Below, in pieces: positions 22,964-30,082 of a stretch of 32,913 nucleotides of DNA; position 1 is the stretch's first letter; each line of letters opens with the position of its first letter. Both the position numbers and the translations under genes were made by a program. Origin of the DNA: Actinotalea ferrariae. GTDB taxonomy: Bacteria > Actinomycetota > Actinomycetes > Actinomycetales > Cellulomonadaceae. Location of the stretch: the NCBI RefSeq assembly GCF_019733465.1, contig NZ_JACVQL010000082.1:1-32913 (forward strand), read 5' to 3'. Below the pieces are notes generated by a model. That model ran no database searches. It worked only from the letters and a program-made list of their open reading frames with translations, and was not told where the DNA came from.

Positions 22964-23889
22964 GCAAAGAGGACGCGTTCAGCGCGTTCGACGCCGAGCT
23001 GGCGGCCACGCCCACCAGCGACCCGTGGCTCCACGCCGAAGGCGAGGTCCCGCGGTACGGGCCCGACTACGACCTACTCGGCCGGCTGCTGACCTACCCG
23101 ACCCGCAGCGGCAGCGTGTCCGAGTCCGGCCGGTTCGCCAAGGGCATCGATGCCTGGCTCGCGCACGAGCTGCGCCGGGCCGGCTTCCTCGTCGACGAGG
23201 TGTGGCCGCGCGCCACCCGGCCTCGTGTGTTGCCGCGGGACGTCGTGCTCTTCGTCGACAAGCTGCCCAAGGGCCTGGGCGAACAGGTCCGACCCCACCT
23301 CGAGCGCATCACGGCCGTCGCGCCGTCCGATGCCCGCGTCCTGGGCCGGGCCTACTACAAGCAGATCGACGTCTGCATCGCGCGGTGGGACCGCGGACCG
23401 GAGCTGCTGCTGAGCACCAAGGCGCAGGTCTCCTCCTTCGGCAAGAACCTGCCTAACCGGTTCGAGGAGGCCTACGGCGACGCCGCCAATCTGCGCGGCC
23501 GCTACCCGCTCGCAGCCACCGGGTTCTTCTTCCTCCAGCGCGACACGATCCTCACCACCGAGAAGGAGGCGTGGGAGCGGACGAAGGACATGATGAGCAA
23601 GCTGCGCGACACCGACGGCCGGGGCGGCTACACGGCCACCGGGCTAGCCCTCGTCCACTGGGACGACGACGTGCCGCCAGAGGAGCGCGTCGTCACCGTG
23701 AACGTCGACGACGTGCCGTCGGCACTGCGGCCCGACCAGTTCCTCGACGCGATGATCCGCCAGGTGCTCGACGTCACCCCCGTCGTGCAGCACCCACGAG
23801 TGCGAGAGCTGCGCGAGCGTCGCGAGCTCCCGGTGCCGGAGCCGCGAGGCACCACGGACGACACCGAGGAGACTGGGACGCTCCTGTAG
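22960..23889 (+). CDS. candidate type II restriction endonuclease
   Basis: A 309-residue protein, GTG-coupled to the methyltransferase. The centre holds Y-Y-K-Q-I-D-V-C-I (132-140) and, twelve residues on, L-L-L-S-T-K-A-Q (149-156). The D-(14)-S-T-K spacing resembles a PD-(D/E)XK nuclease core in which the second acidic residue is Ser. A conserved-looking S-S-F-G-K-N-L-P-N-R-F-E-E-A-Y-G-D-A follows. The pairing with a DNA methyltransferase, the size (PstI is similar) and the coupling support a restriction enzyme. The atypical S-T-K and the lack of a named family make this a prediction. The Asp at 137 and Lys at 154 are the proposed catalytic residues. Confidence 0.65.
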   Translation: MSKEDAFSAFDAELAATPTSDPWLHAEGEVPRYGPDYDLLGRLLTYPTRSGSVSESGRFAKGIDAWLAHELRRAGFLVDEVWPRATRPRVLPRDVVLFVDKLPKGLGEQVRPHLERITAVAPSDARVLGRAYYKQIDVCIARWDRGPELLLSTKAQVSSFGKNLPNRFEEAYGDAANLRGRYPLAATGFFFLQRDTILTTEKEAWERTKDMMSKLRDTDGRGGYTATGLALVHWDDDVPPEERVVTVNVDDVPSALRPDQFLDAMIRQVLDVTPVVQHPRVRELRERRELPVPEPRGTTDDTEETGTLL

Positions 23890-23949
23890 GCCTCGCCGCC
23901 CGACGCGCGCGATTCGAGCGCCGGGGCGGTGAGCGGCCATGCTGGTCCC

Positions 23950-24222
23950 ATGGCGATCACCCGGCGCACGGCGCGGTTCAACGAGCTGGCGACCAGGACA
24001 GAAGCGCTCCTGGCAGAGCAGGGGATCGTGCTAGAGCCGTCGGTCATCGACCGTCTCCTCAACGCCCGCGAGGAGGAGGTGGCTCAGCTGCTGGGGGTCG
24101 CGCCGCGCACGGCTCTCGGCTTTGCACCCGACGACCTACCGCAGACGATCGCGGTGGAGGTCAGCGCCGCGATCGCCGCGCAGGCTGAGGGCGCGCCGAC
24201 GCAGGTGCCGCCGGCGACCTGA
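23950..24222 (+). CDS. small hypothetical protein
   Basis: A 90-residue protein from ATG 23950. An in-frame GTG at 23929 would add seven residues, and no clear ribosome-binding site decides between them. The middle contains L-N-A-R-E-E-E-V-A-Q-L-L-G-V-A-P-R-T-A-L, which could be a helix-turn-helix. The ends are Ala/Thr/Pro rich. It may be an orphan downstream of the restriction pair. No family was recognised. Confidence 0.5.
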   Translation: MAITRRTARFNELATRTEALLAEQGIVLEPSVIDRLLNAREEEVAQLLGVAPRTALGFAPDDLPQTIAVEVSAAIAAQAEGAPTQVPPAT

Positions 24223-24259
24223 CGCTGGCCGAGCGGGTGGTGTAGTCCCGCCTAGCGGC

Positions 24260-24826
24260 TCACCACACGCCGAGGTGTTCCAGCAGGATCCGCACCCCGA
24301 TCGCGATGAGGATCAGCCCACCGGCGATCTCGGCCGGTCCGCGGAACCGGGTGCCAGCGCGGTGCCCGATGAGAACACCTGCCAGGGACACCAGCGCCGT
24401 GACGAAGCCGATCATGAGCGCCGCGGCGGCGATGTTCACCTCGAGGAACGCGAAGCTGATGCCGACGGCCAGTGCGTCGATGCTGGTCGCCACGGAGAGC
24501 ACCAACAGCTCGCGCAGCCCGATGTGGTCCTCGTCGACCTCGCGGTCCTCTTGTGAGGACAGTGCCTCGTGGAGCATCTTGGCGCCGATGAGCGTCAGCA
24601 GGGCGAACGCGACCCAGTGGTCGACCTCGGTGATGTAGTCGCGCAGCCCGCTGCCGAGGAGCCAGCCGAGAACCGGCATCAGCGCCTGGAACAGGCCAAA
24701 CGCGACGGCGATGGCACCTGCGTCGCGCGCACTGAGCCTGCGGATGTGCAGGCCCTTGCCGAGCGCGACGGCGAAGGCGTCGGCGGACACCCCGAGAGCG
24801 ATAAGAAGCAGGGTCCAGGCGGGCAT
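24260..24826 (-). CDS. mntP: MntP-type manganese efflux pump
   Basis: A 188-residue integral membrane protein of six helices, with the twin repeats of the MntP/YebN family: G-V-S-A-D-A-F-A-V-A-L-G-K-G (Asp16) and S-V-A-T-S-I-D-A-L-A-V-G (Asp117). These aspartates are the expected metal-binding sites. The length is the family's usual one. It exports Mn(II), protecting the cell from excess. The roughly 90-nt leader before ATG 24826 contains CGGCAC-CGACCC-GTGCCG. A manganese riboswitch was considered but not demonstrated. It is a single gene, not coupled to its neighbours, so it is cargo in this element. Confidence 0.93.
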   Translation of the reverse strand: MPAWTLLLIALGVSADAFAVALGKGLHIRRLSARDAGAIAVAFGLFQALMPVLGWLLGSGLRDYITEVDHWVAFALLTLIGAKMLHEALSSQEDREVDEDHIGLRELLVLSVATSIDALAVGISFAFLEVNIAAAALMIGFVTALVSLAGVLIGHRAGTRFRGPAEIAGGLILIAIGVRILLEHLGVW

Positions 24827-24994
24827 GGGTAGGTCTCGGGCCTTTCGGTCGTGCGGCTGCCGAGAGCCCGGAAGGGTCGCCTCGGCACGGGTCGGTGCCG
24901 AAGGTCTCGTTCACCCGGACGTGCGCCGGGCGGTGTGCCGGGTGGTCGCCCACCAGCATGTCGACACACCTCTGCGGCGGTCAGGCCGCAGGAA

Positions 24995-25387
24995 CTACTC
25001 GAGGCCGTAGGCCGTGAAACACGCGGCCGCGGCACGGTCGTCCAGCGATACCGCCTCCGAGTCATCGCTGGATGACCGCTCGAGCAGGTCGACCGCAACC
25101 TCGACCTTGGCGTCGTCGGCCTCGCGAGCGGCCGCTCGCAGCGCGTCGAAGTCACCAGCCTCACTCAGCGCGAGATTCTCGGCGCTCTGAAACCAGCCCA
25201 CACAGTTCATGGCCGCCTCGAGTACGGGGTCGTTGGAGACCTCGCCTTCCCCCCGAGGACCGTCCCCACAGCCCGCCACCATCACGAGCACGAGCCCGAG
25301 CCCGAGCCCGAGCACGGCGAGCGACACCCGACCGCTCAGAAGAGCAGGCGCTTCCCGCGGTCGGCGAGTTGAGACCCCAAGAATCAT
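24995..25387 (-). CDS. small lipoprotein
   Basis: This 130-residue protein starts at ATG 25387 with AAGGAGG 7 bases upstream. A basic start, a hydrophobic helix (V-S-L-A-V-L-G-L-G-L-G-L-V-L-V-M-V) and the lipobox V-A-G-C mark it as a lipoprotein anchored outside the membrane. The mature part (about 90 residues) is acidic and helical (A-A-R-E-A-D-D-A-K-V-E-V-A-V-D-L-L-E) with a pair of cysteines (N-C-V-G-W, A-C-F-T-A-Y). Function unknown. It stands alone between mntP and the 419-bp gene-free stretch. Confidence 0.75.
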   Translation of the reverse strand: MILGVSTRRPREAPALLSGRVSLAVLGLGLGLVLVMVAGCGDGPRGEGEVSNDPVLEAAMNCVGWFQSAENLALSEAGDFDALRAAAREADDAKVEVAVDLLERSSSDDSEAVSLDDRAAAACFTAYGLE

Positions 25388-25806
25388 GCGATGCCTCCTT
25401 GCCGAGGCACCAACGTACGCCCCGTCCGCCCCGACCTGGACGGAGAGCCGTCGACCCTCGTGGACACCAGCCCGCAGCAGTCGCCAAGCTGAGGGAGAGC
25501 GCGCTCGTCACTGACCGTCTACGGAATACCGCCATTGACCACGCCAAGCCACAGCGATCGCCGCCCCGGCGCAGCTGTCCCGCCTGGGGATCCTCCACTG
25601 GGACACAGTCGTCGTCCGCCCGTCGGGTAGCTGTGACTTTCGCCGGTAGATGGCGGGCTTCTGCCAAGGCTGAGTGGTCGGTGCAGGCCGGCGGTTCGGC
25701 TCCGGGTGGTGGCTGCGGCCGCACGCGGCCGCGCGCCCTGGTCCAGGAGTTCGGCATTGTGCTCGGACCCCAGTCCACGATCGTCGCCTGACCCGGCAGG
25801 CACGAC
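25388..25806. other. gene-free stretch holding direct repeat copy 1
   Basis: No convincing gene was found in this 419-bp stretch. It contains a 43-bp block (25586-25628, beginning GGGGATCCTCCACTGGGACA) that is 40/43 identical to 27381-27423. In one frame the block encodes L-G-I-L-H-W-D-T-V-V-V-R-P-S-G but stops soon after, suggesting a gene remnant. Confidence 0.5.
25586..25628 (+). repeat. 43-bp direct repeat, copy 1
   Basis: Matches 27381-27423 at 40 of 43 positions in the same orientation. Both copies keep one reading frame with I-L-H-W-D-T-V-V. The copies bracket the His-rich exporter and the gene at 26909-27274. Confidence 0.75.
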
Positions 25807-26844
25807 CTAGTGGGTGTGGCGGTGGTGCAGATCCGGCACGTGCGGGTGCTCGTGCGCGACCCGCTGATGGGCGTGCGGGTGCTGGTGCCGCCCGGTGAAC
25901 CCGTCGTCGTGCTGGTGGTCGTGGTGGCCCTCACCGTGCTCGTGCTCGTGGTCGTGCTCGACCGCCTCGTGCACATGGCCGTGGGTGTGGTCCGAGCGGG
26001 AGACGAGTGCGACACCGATCAACGCCACGACCAGGGCGGCCAGGACCATCGGGACGAGCGGCTCGCCGAAGACGGTCCACGCCATCACCGCACCCAGGAA
26101 CGGAGCACTGGCGAACACGACCTGGGCCCGCGCCGCCCCAAGGTCCCGGGCGCCGGCGACCCACAAGGTGATGGAGATCCCGTATCCCAGCGCGCCGATG
26201 AGCAGTGCGGCGCCCACATCAGCGAGCGGCGGGGTGTCCGCGAGGGTCAGGCCAATGATCGTGTTGGCGCCGCCGGCGACCAGACCCTTCGCAAACGTGA
26301 TGTGGGAAGGAACCAGCTCGTCCAGGTCTGCCGTGACGCTGTTGTCCACCGCCCAGCACAGGCACGCCGCCGCGATCAGCGCGGCGCCGAGCCGCAGATC
26401 GGCCGTCGCGCCCGGACCGCTGATCAGCACGCTAGCCACGGCCACCAACCCCCCGCCCACCGCCACGTGCCGGCCGATGTGCTCGCGGAAGAAGACAGCA
26501 GCGATCACGACCGTGAACACGAGCTCGAGGTTCAGCAGCAACGACGCCGTCGCAGCGGTCGCGTGCTGGAGTCCGAACGCGAGCAGCAGCGGGCCGACAG
26601 CCCCGCCGAGGACCACCGCCGTGAGTAGCCGCCCCGCGCCCCGCCGCACTGAAGCGCCATCGGGCCGGGTCCGCAGACTGCTGGGCAGCACTGCCAGAGC
26701 AGCACCTAGGTAGAGCAGCCCCGCGAGGGTGAAGGCACTCGTGTCCTTGGCAAGCTGCGCGGCGAACGGGGTCGACGCCCCGAACAGCAGCGCCGCGAGC
26801 CCGCAGCGCAGCACTCCTCTCCGCACCACGCCTCCCCGAGCCAT
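25807..26844 (-). CDS. DMT/EamA-type exporter with His-rich tail
   Basis: A 345-residue protein with ten hydrophobic helices in residues 1-280 and the two repeat halves of the EamA/DMT superfamily (each about 140 residues, with internal similarity such as A-A-L-L-F-G-A-S-T-P-F near the start). The last ~64 residues hold more than 20 histidines, in H-D-H-E-H-E-H-G-type runs. A tail like that suggests a metal-binding (Ni, Co, Zn or Cu) role on top of the transporter. ATG 26844 has a weak ribosome-binding site; an internal GTG preceded by GGGGAGG is possible. It sits near mntP, which hints at metal-resistance cargo. The substrate is not shown by the sequence. Confidence 0.8.
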   Translation of the reverse strand: MARGGVVRRGVLRCGLAALLFGASTPFAAQLAKDTSAFTLAGLLYLGAALAVLPSSLRTRPDGASVRRGAGRLLTAVVLGGAVGPLLLAFGLQHATAATASLLLNLELVFTVVIAAVFFREHIGRHVAVGGGLVAVASVLISGPGATADLRLGAALIAAACLCWAVDNSVTADLDELVPSHITFAKGLVAGGANTIIGLTLADTPPLADVGAALLIGALGYGISITLWVAGARDLGAARAQVVFASAPFLGAVMAWTVFGEPLVPMVLAALVVALIGVALVSRSDHTHGHVHEAVEHDHEHEHGEGHHDHQHDDGFTGRHQHPHAHQRVAHEHPHVPDLHHRHTH

Positions 26845-26908
26845 TCACTCAACCGCGGCCCGCCGCCCAGGCCACCACAGCCAGCCGACGGCGTGCGCAC
26901 AAGGCGCT

Positions 26909-27274
26909 CTACAGGTGCTGCCCTCGTGCCTGGTGGTCGATGACGTCTGCCCAGTTCGTCGAAGACAGCCATCGCTTCCCCATGAGGTGCGCTGTCCACT
27001 TGAGCAGCCCGGCATGAGTCCGGACCTTCGCGATCTCGATGGAGTACGTCGAGCCCTCAACCTCACACGCCTCGTGGATCGCTCGCCACGGCACCGGCTC
27101 CGGCATGTCGGCGAGTTCCGCAACCTCGTAGCCCCGGGGATGACTTCGCTTGAAGTCATCCCACGCCCGGTCGACCTCCTGAACGGAGGGCATGTCCACA
27201 GTGAGGAAGCCAGCACCGTCGGACACCGGCTTCGAGCACACCGCGCACGACCACGTCAGGGCTTCAAGCGTCAT
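26909..27274 (-). CDS. hypothetical protein with CxxC knuckle
   Basis: A 121-residue soluble protein starting at ATG 27274. The start contains W-S-C-A-V-C-S-K-P-V (a CxxC knuckle), the middle has A-W-D-D-F-K-R-S-H-P, and the end reads K-W-T-A-H-L-M-G-K-R-W-L. There are no further cysteine pairs except a lone Cys near residue 75. I recall similar uncharacterised proteins in actinobacteria but cannot name a family. A longer in-frame reading upstream lacks support. Confidence 0.65.
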   Translation of the reverse strand: MTLEALTWSCAVCSKPVSDGAGFLTVDMPSVQEVDRAWDDFKRSHPRGYEVAELADMPEPVPWRAIHEACEVEGSTYSIEIAKVRTHAGLLKWTAHLMGKRWLSSTNWADVIDHQARGQHL

Positions 27275-27645
27275 CGCCACAGGGTAATCGCGAAGCCCCG
27301 AACTGCCTGCGGCGGCCGATGCTGCTCGACATCGACCGTGGCCGCCTGACTCACGCACGTACAGCTCTGGCCGCCCGTTTGGGGATCCTCCACTGGGACA
27401 CCGTCGTCGCCCGCCCGCCGGGTCGCCGCCAAGCATGGATGTCGTTTGGCCGGCGTGACGCGAAGTCCCGCAAGACCCGACCGCGAAAATGCCCGGTGAA
27501 GGGGCCTAAGCGGGACACGCTGACGCGGTGAGGCCGGGGGCGGTGCTTCGTGAGTCAAGCTCACCGGCGGCAGCGCCCACGGGGTGGCGCGGGTGCCCGG
27601 CCTCCTGGGCCGAAGCGCGCTCGATGAGCGGGTGACGCCGGGCGC
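27275..27645. other. gene-free stretch holding direct repeat copy 2
   Basis: No convincing gene is seen in these 371 bp. A 70-codon plus-strand frame (27319-27531) contains R-L-G-I-L-H-W-D-T-V-V-A-R-P-P-G but has no ribosome-binding site and ends in Arg/Lys-rich, unlikely sequence. The 43-bp repeat copy at 27381-27423 lies in it. Confidence 0.5.
27381..27423 (+). repeat. 43-bp direct repeat, copy 2
   Basis: Differs from copy 1 (25586-25628) at three positions. The gene cluster between the copies (exporter plus 26909-27274) could be a duplicated-flank insertion, or both copies could be remnants of one gene family. Confidence 0.75.
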
Positions 27646-28251
27646 TCAGGCGGCGTTGCGCATGGCGTACGCCAGGCCGGCGGCGTCGGTGTCGATCCGG
27701 ACGTCGTGGCGGCGGAGGTCCTGGCCTTCGGTCGTGCGCACGCGGGCGTGCGCGAGGTCGACGTAGGCGACCCGGGCCGCGGGGTGCAGCGGCGCGTATG
27801 CCCGCTGCACGACACGCAGGATCATGTCGATGTCGGCTGCGCTGAGCCGTTCCGCGGCGTACCCCATGATGACGATCTCGAGTTCGCCGTTGGTGTCTCG
27901 CTCGACGAAGGACGGCGCGACGGTCACGGTCAGGCCGGCGGTGGTCACCGAGGCGCGGTCGATCGTGGCCGGCGACGTGTTCGCCCACCGCTGGGAGACC
28001 TTCGGCCAGTTGGCCGCGAGCTCAGCGAACTTCCGCGCCTTCTTGGGGGTCGCGCTGGCTACCACGGCGGCGATTGCGGCGCCGTCACGGGGCCCCTGCC
28101 GGTCGATGGTGACAGCCCGTCGGAAGCGCAGGTAGAAGTCCTGCACGACGTTGTAGTCGCCGCCCACGGCCTGGCGGATGGCGCTGGCGCGGGCGGTCGG
28201 CCGGGCGGTCGCGTAGGCGACAAAGCCGCCCAGTCGGGTCTCGGGGGTCAT
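27646..28251 (-). CDS. hypothetical protein
   Basis: A 201-residue soluble protein starting at ATG 28251 with GGAG about 7 bases upstream. The N-terminal half is helical (A-S-A-I-R-Q-A-V-G-G-D-Y-N-V-V-Q-D-F-Y-L) with R-F-R-R-A-V-T-I-D-R. The C-terminal half is strand-rich (T-V-T-V-A-P-S-F-V-E, then L-E-I-V-I-M-G-Y). No family, signal peptide or membrane segment was recognised. It is a single gene flanked by a strong hairpin on its upstream side. Confidence 0.6.
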   Translation of the reverse strand: MTPETRLGGFVAYATARPTARASAIRQAVGGDYNVVQDFYLRFRRAVTIDRQGPRDGAAIAAVVASATPKKARKFAELAANWPKVSQRWANTSPATIDRASVTTAGLTVTVAPSFVERDTNGELEIVIMGYAAERLSAADIDMILRVVQRAYAPLHPAARVAYVDLAHARVRTTEGQDLRRHDVRIDTDAAGLAYAMRNAA

Positions 28252-28290
28252 CTCGGGGCTCCAAAGGCTCGGGTCCCCGACGCGCGAGCC

Positions 28291-28324
28291 GGATCGGCCT
28301 GGGTTGAGAACCCCAGGCCGATCC
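28291..28324. terminator. 13-bp perfect hairpin
   Basis: GGATCGGCCTGGG (28291-28303) and CCCAGGCCGATCC (28312-28324) are perfect complements with an 8-nt loop. Two further base pairs can form with a bulge. It lies upstream of the gene ending at 27646, so it may stop transcription from either side. Confidence 0.5.
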
Positions 28325-28545
28325 GTGCGAAGATGACGAGCGTTCGACCAGAACCTCGGCAACGTCGCGGCCCCGCGTGCGGGATCCAGTTGTCGAACCG
28401 AGGGGTCCGGGTTCCCGCCCGGGCCCTTCGGTGTCTAAGTCGCAGAACTACGACCGTGTAACGCAGTCTACGGGCCGGTACCGTCACCCCCCCATAGACA
28501 TGCACAGTTATCCACAGGGGCCACGTGCAGCTGACCCCGCCCCCG

Positions 28546-28586
28546 CACGCGGCTAGCGGTTGTTGAGGGACTCCCACAGCCGCGTG
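28546..28586 (-). terminator. hairpin after the 53-residue protein gene
   Basis: CACGCGGCT (28546-28554) pairs with AGCCGCGTG (28578-28586) through a long loop, directly downstream of the minus-strand gene stop at 28591. Its stem and position suit termination, though the loop is long (23 nt) and no T-run is present. Confidence 0.45.
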
Positions 28587-28590
28587 TCGC

Positions 28591-28752
28591 TCACTTCTCG
28601 CGGCGGACGCCCTTGAACGGCTGGGAGTCGGCCTTCCGGTCCATCAAGCGGCCGGTGGTGGTGTCGCGCTTGACCCAGCCGCTCGGGGTGCGAACCTGCG
28701 AGCGTCCGGTGACCGCTCCGCGCCGCGAGCCGGCGCCGGTGTTCTTGGCCAT
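28591..28752 (-). CDS. 53-residue basic conserved protein
   Basis: This short gene starts at ATG 28752 with a perfect AGGAGG at 7 bases' spacing and ends at TGA 28591. The product begins A-K-N-T-G-A-G-S-R-R-G-A-V-T-G-R and continues S-Q-V, W-V-K-R-D-T-T-T-G-R and P-F-K-G-V-R-R-E-K, a pattern I recall in small conserved actinobacterial proteins annotated hypothetical. It is strongly basic, suiting nucleic-acid binding (inference). It follows the 49-residue gene in the same minus-strand series. Confidence 0.75.
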   Translation of the reverse strand: MAKNTGAGSRRGAVTGRSQVRTPSGWVKRDTTTGRLMDRKADSQPFKGVRREK

Positions 28753-28830
28753 GGTGGAACCTCCTGGGGACTCGCCGCCCAGTCCCTGTTGGACTGGACT
28801 GACACCTAGGTGTAGGTGCCGCAGAGGCGA

Positions 28831-28980
28831 TTACCCCCCAGATTTAGTTCTGGAGCTCCGGAGCGCGGCCGCTCGAGCGACGACCTTGGCGGCCGTGGGA
28901 GCGGTCACGGTGCGGCGCGCGGCGCGCGCGCTCCTGGTTCCGAGCGACGAACGCTCGACCTGCTTGCGGATATTGGTCAT
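28831..28980 (-). CDS. 49-residue basic peptide coupled to the sigma-like gene
   Basis: A frame starting at ATG 28980, whose ATGA overlaps the stop of the upstream sigma-like gene, and ending at TAA 28831. AGGAGG lies about 12 bases before the start, a little far. The product is rich in Arg, Ala and Ser (S-A-R-A-A-R-R-T-V, A-A-K-V-V-A-R-A-A-A) and could bind nucleic acid or membrane. Coupling is the main evidence; the codon use is consistent. Confidence 0.55.
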   Translation of the reverse strand: MTNIRKQVERSSLGTRSARAARRTVTAPTAAKVVARAAALRSSRTKSGG

Positions 28981-29756
28981 GCGATGTTGCGCCTCCTGAC
29001 CCTGTCTCGTTCGTTGGCGATCATGCGCTCCACGGTCTTCTCCGTCACTCCGAGCTCGACCCCGATCTCGGCGTTCGAGAGCCCGGCTCCGCGGTAGGCC
29101 AGGGCCTTCCTCACCCGGGGGTCCTTGATGCTGCTCAGCGTCCGGTCGACCGTCAGCTGGTCGAGCACGAGCCCTTCCACCGAGGGCAGGTGGCGTCCCA
29201 GCAGGTCGTCGTCGTCGACGTCGTGAGGGATGTCCCGCACGCGTCCCTCGGTCACCCACCATCGGCGGTAGACGTTCGAGAACCGGATCAGGCACTGACC
29301 GATGAAGTATGTCCGCAGGCTGGCGCCCTTCCGGTAGTCCCACCGGCCGGGAATCAGGACGTCGGAGCGGAAGCGGTCGAGTGCCTTGGCGACGGTCTCT
29401 CCCGACAGTCCGTCCACCGTGTCAGGGTTCTCGAAGGCGTCCAGAGGTGGCTCGGGCAGGCCGCCGAACCCCCTCTCGCGGCACTTGGTGAAGATCACGC
29501 GCCGACGGAGCCAGCCGCTGATCACGGCCATGCCGTACTTGGCGAGCTCGGTCTCGAAGTAGGCGTACTCACGACCTTCGAAGCCTTCGAACGCGAGCAT
29601 CTGCACGAGGTTGTAGTCCTCGGCGAGCCGGTCGAGTCGTTCGGCAGCGTCCTCATGCTCCCGCTCGTCCAGCCAGGCGCCGTCGTCGCTGTCCCGTTGT
29701 ACGGGTGCGCCCGAGCTCGTCGGCACGGCCGACGCTCCCTCGGGCTCAACTTCCAC
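28977..29756 (-). CDS. sigma-like regulator with C-terminal HTH
   Basis: A 259-residue protein. The C-terminal 60 residues (V-R-K-A-L-A-Y-R-G-A-G-L-S-N-A-E-I-G-V-E, then L-G-V-T-E-K-T-V-E-R-M) form a sigma-region-4/LuxR-like helix-turn-helix. The centre has W-L-R-R-R-V-I-F-T-K and S-L-R-T-Y-F-I-G-Q-C-L, the size and style of a divergent sigma-70-like factor. A start at GTG 29756 is preferred because AGAGAGG is 6 bases upstream. The outer GTG at 29780 overlaps a perfect hairpin and lacks such a site. Its stop overlaps the 49-residue gene. It may control the nearby small genes. The classification as a true sigma factor is uncertain. Confidence 0.65.
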   Translation of the reverse strand: MEVEPEGASAVPTSSGAPVQRDSDDGAWLDEREHEDAAERLDRLAEDYNLVQMLAFEGFEGREYAYFETELAKYGMAVISGWLRRRVIFTKCRERGFGGLPEPPLDAFENPDTVDGLSGETVAKALDRFRSDVLIPGRWDYRKGASLRTYFIGQCLIRFSNVYRRWWVTEGRVRDIPHDVDDDDLLGRHLPSVEGLVLDQLTVDRTLSSIKDPRVRKALAYRGAGLSNAEIGVELGVTEKTVERMIANERDRVRRRNIA

Positions 29757-29777
29757 GACGACCTCTCTGCGGGGCGA

Positions 29778-29797
29778 CACCGACGGTCACGTCGGTG
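29778..29797. promoter_or_regulatory. perfect 8-bp hairpin before the sigma-like gene
   Basis: CACCGACG-GTCA-CGTCGGTG lies 21 bp upstream of the preferred start (29756) and covers the alternative GTG 29780. It may be an operator or a structure that reduces translation from the outer GTG. Confidence 0.45.
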
Positions 29798-29899
29798 CGC
29801 CCCTTCGTATGTGCGGGTCTCCCCGACACCCCCCAGAATCCGTTCATGATTTTCCGACGGCTCCAGGACACCACGCGCCGCCGACACTGAGGGGTGGCC

Positions 29900-30082
29900 T
29901 CACGGCCTCCGGCGGGCCGCCTGCAGGAGCCGCTTGAGCCGGGTCGTGCGCTCGTCCGAGCACACGACCCACCCGATGAACAGGACCAAGGCCACCACAA
30001 TCACCACGGCTGCGGCCTGGTTCCACGCGGCGGCTCCCACTAGCACCACTCCACTTAGCCACCTACAGACGGCCTCGAGCAC
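29900..30082 (-). CDS. 60-residue single-pass membrane protein
   Basis: GTG 30082 has AAGGAG 5 bases upstream. The product has a short start, a long hydrophobic helix (A-A-V-V-I-V-V-A-L-V-L-F-I-G-W-V-V) and a basic tail (R-T-T-R-L-K-R-L-L-Q-A-A-R-R-R-P), giving an N-out/C-in orientation. Small proteins of this type regulate or scaffold membrane complexes, but no family or partner can be named. The following 351 bp contain no gene. Confidence 0.6.
   Translation of the reverse strand: MLEAVCRWLSGVVLVGAAAWNQAAAVVIVVALVLFIGWVVCSDERTTRLKRLLQAARRRP

Larger units (their letters stand above)
28252..28590. other. gene-free stretch with hairpins and a DnaA-box match
   Basis: No gene was found in these 339 bp. 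It holds a stem of 13 bp at 28291-28324, a 9-bp stem with one wobble (GGGTCCGGG/CCCGGGCCC at 28403-28426), a perfect DnaA-box consensus TTATCCACA at 28508-28516 and a 9-bp stem at 28546-28586. A single DnaA-box match does not show an origin. Confidence 0.5.

Noticed and set aside
24252-24959. Longer minus-strand frame overlapping mntP
   Set aside because: It is a different frame with Arg/His-rich composition; MntP itself is a full-length, recognisable family member.
24827-24994. Possible manganese (yybP-ykoY) riboswitch before mntP
   Set aside because: A hairpin and a GAGACCTACC-like end are present, but the conserved 5' GGGGAGTAG-type core of the class was not found, so no riboswitch is claimed.
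27319-27531. 70-residue plus-strand frame with G-I-L-H-W-D-T
   Set aside because: No ribosome-binding site and a low-quality C-terminus; treated as part of a repeat or remnant.
28376-28440. Possible tRNA remnant with a T-arm-like GGTTC stretch
   Set aside because: The stem-loop GGGTCCGGG-TTCCCG-CCCGGGCCC is a simple hairpin. The T-loop consensus and the other arms are missing.
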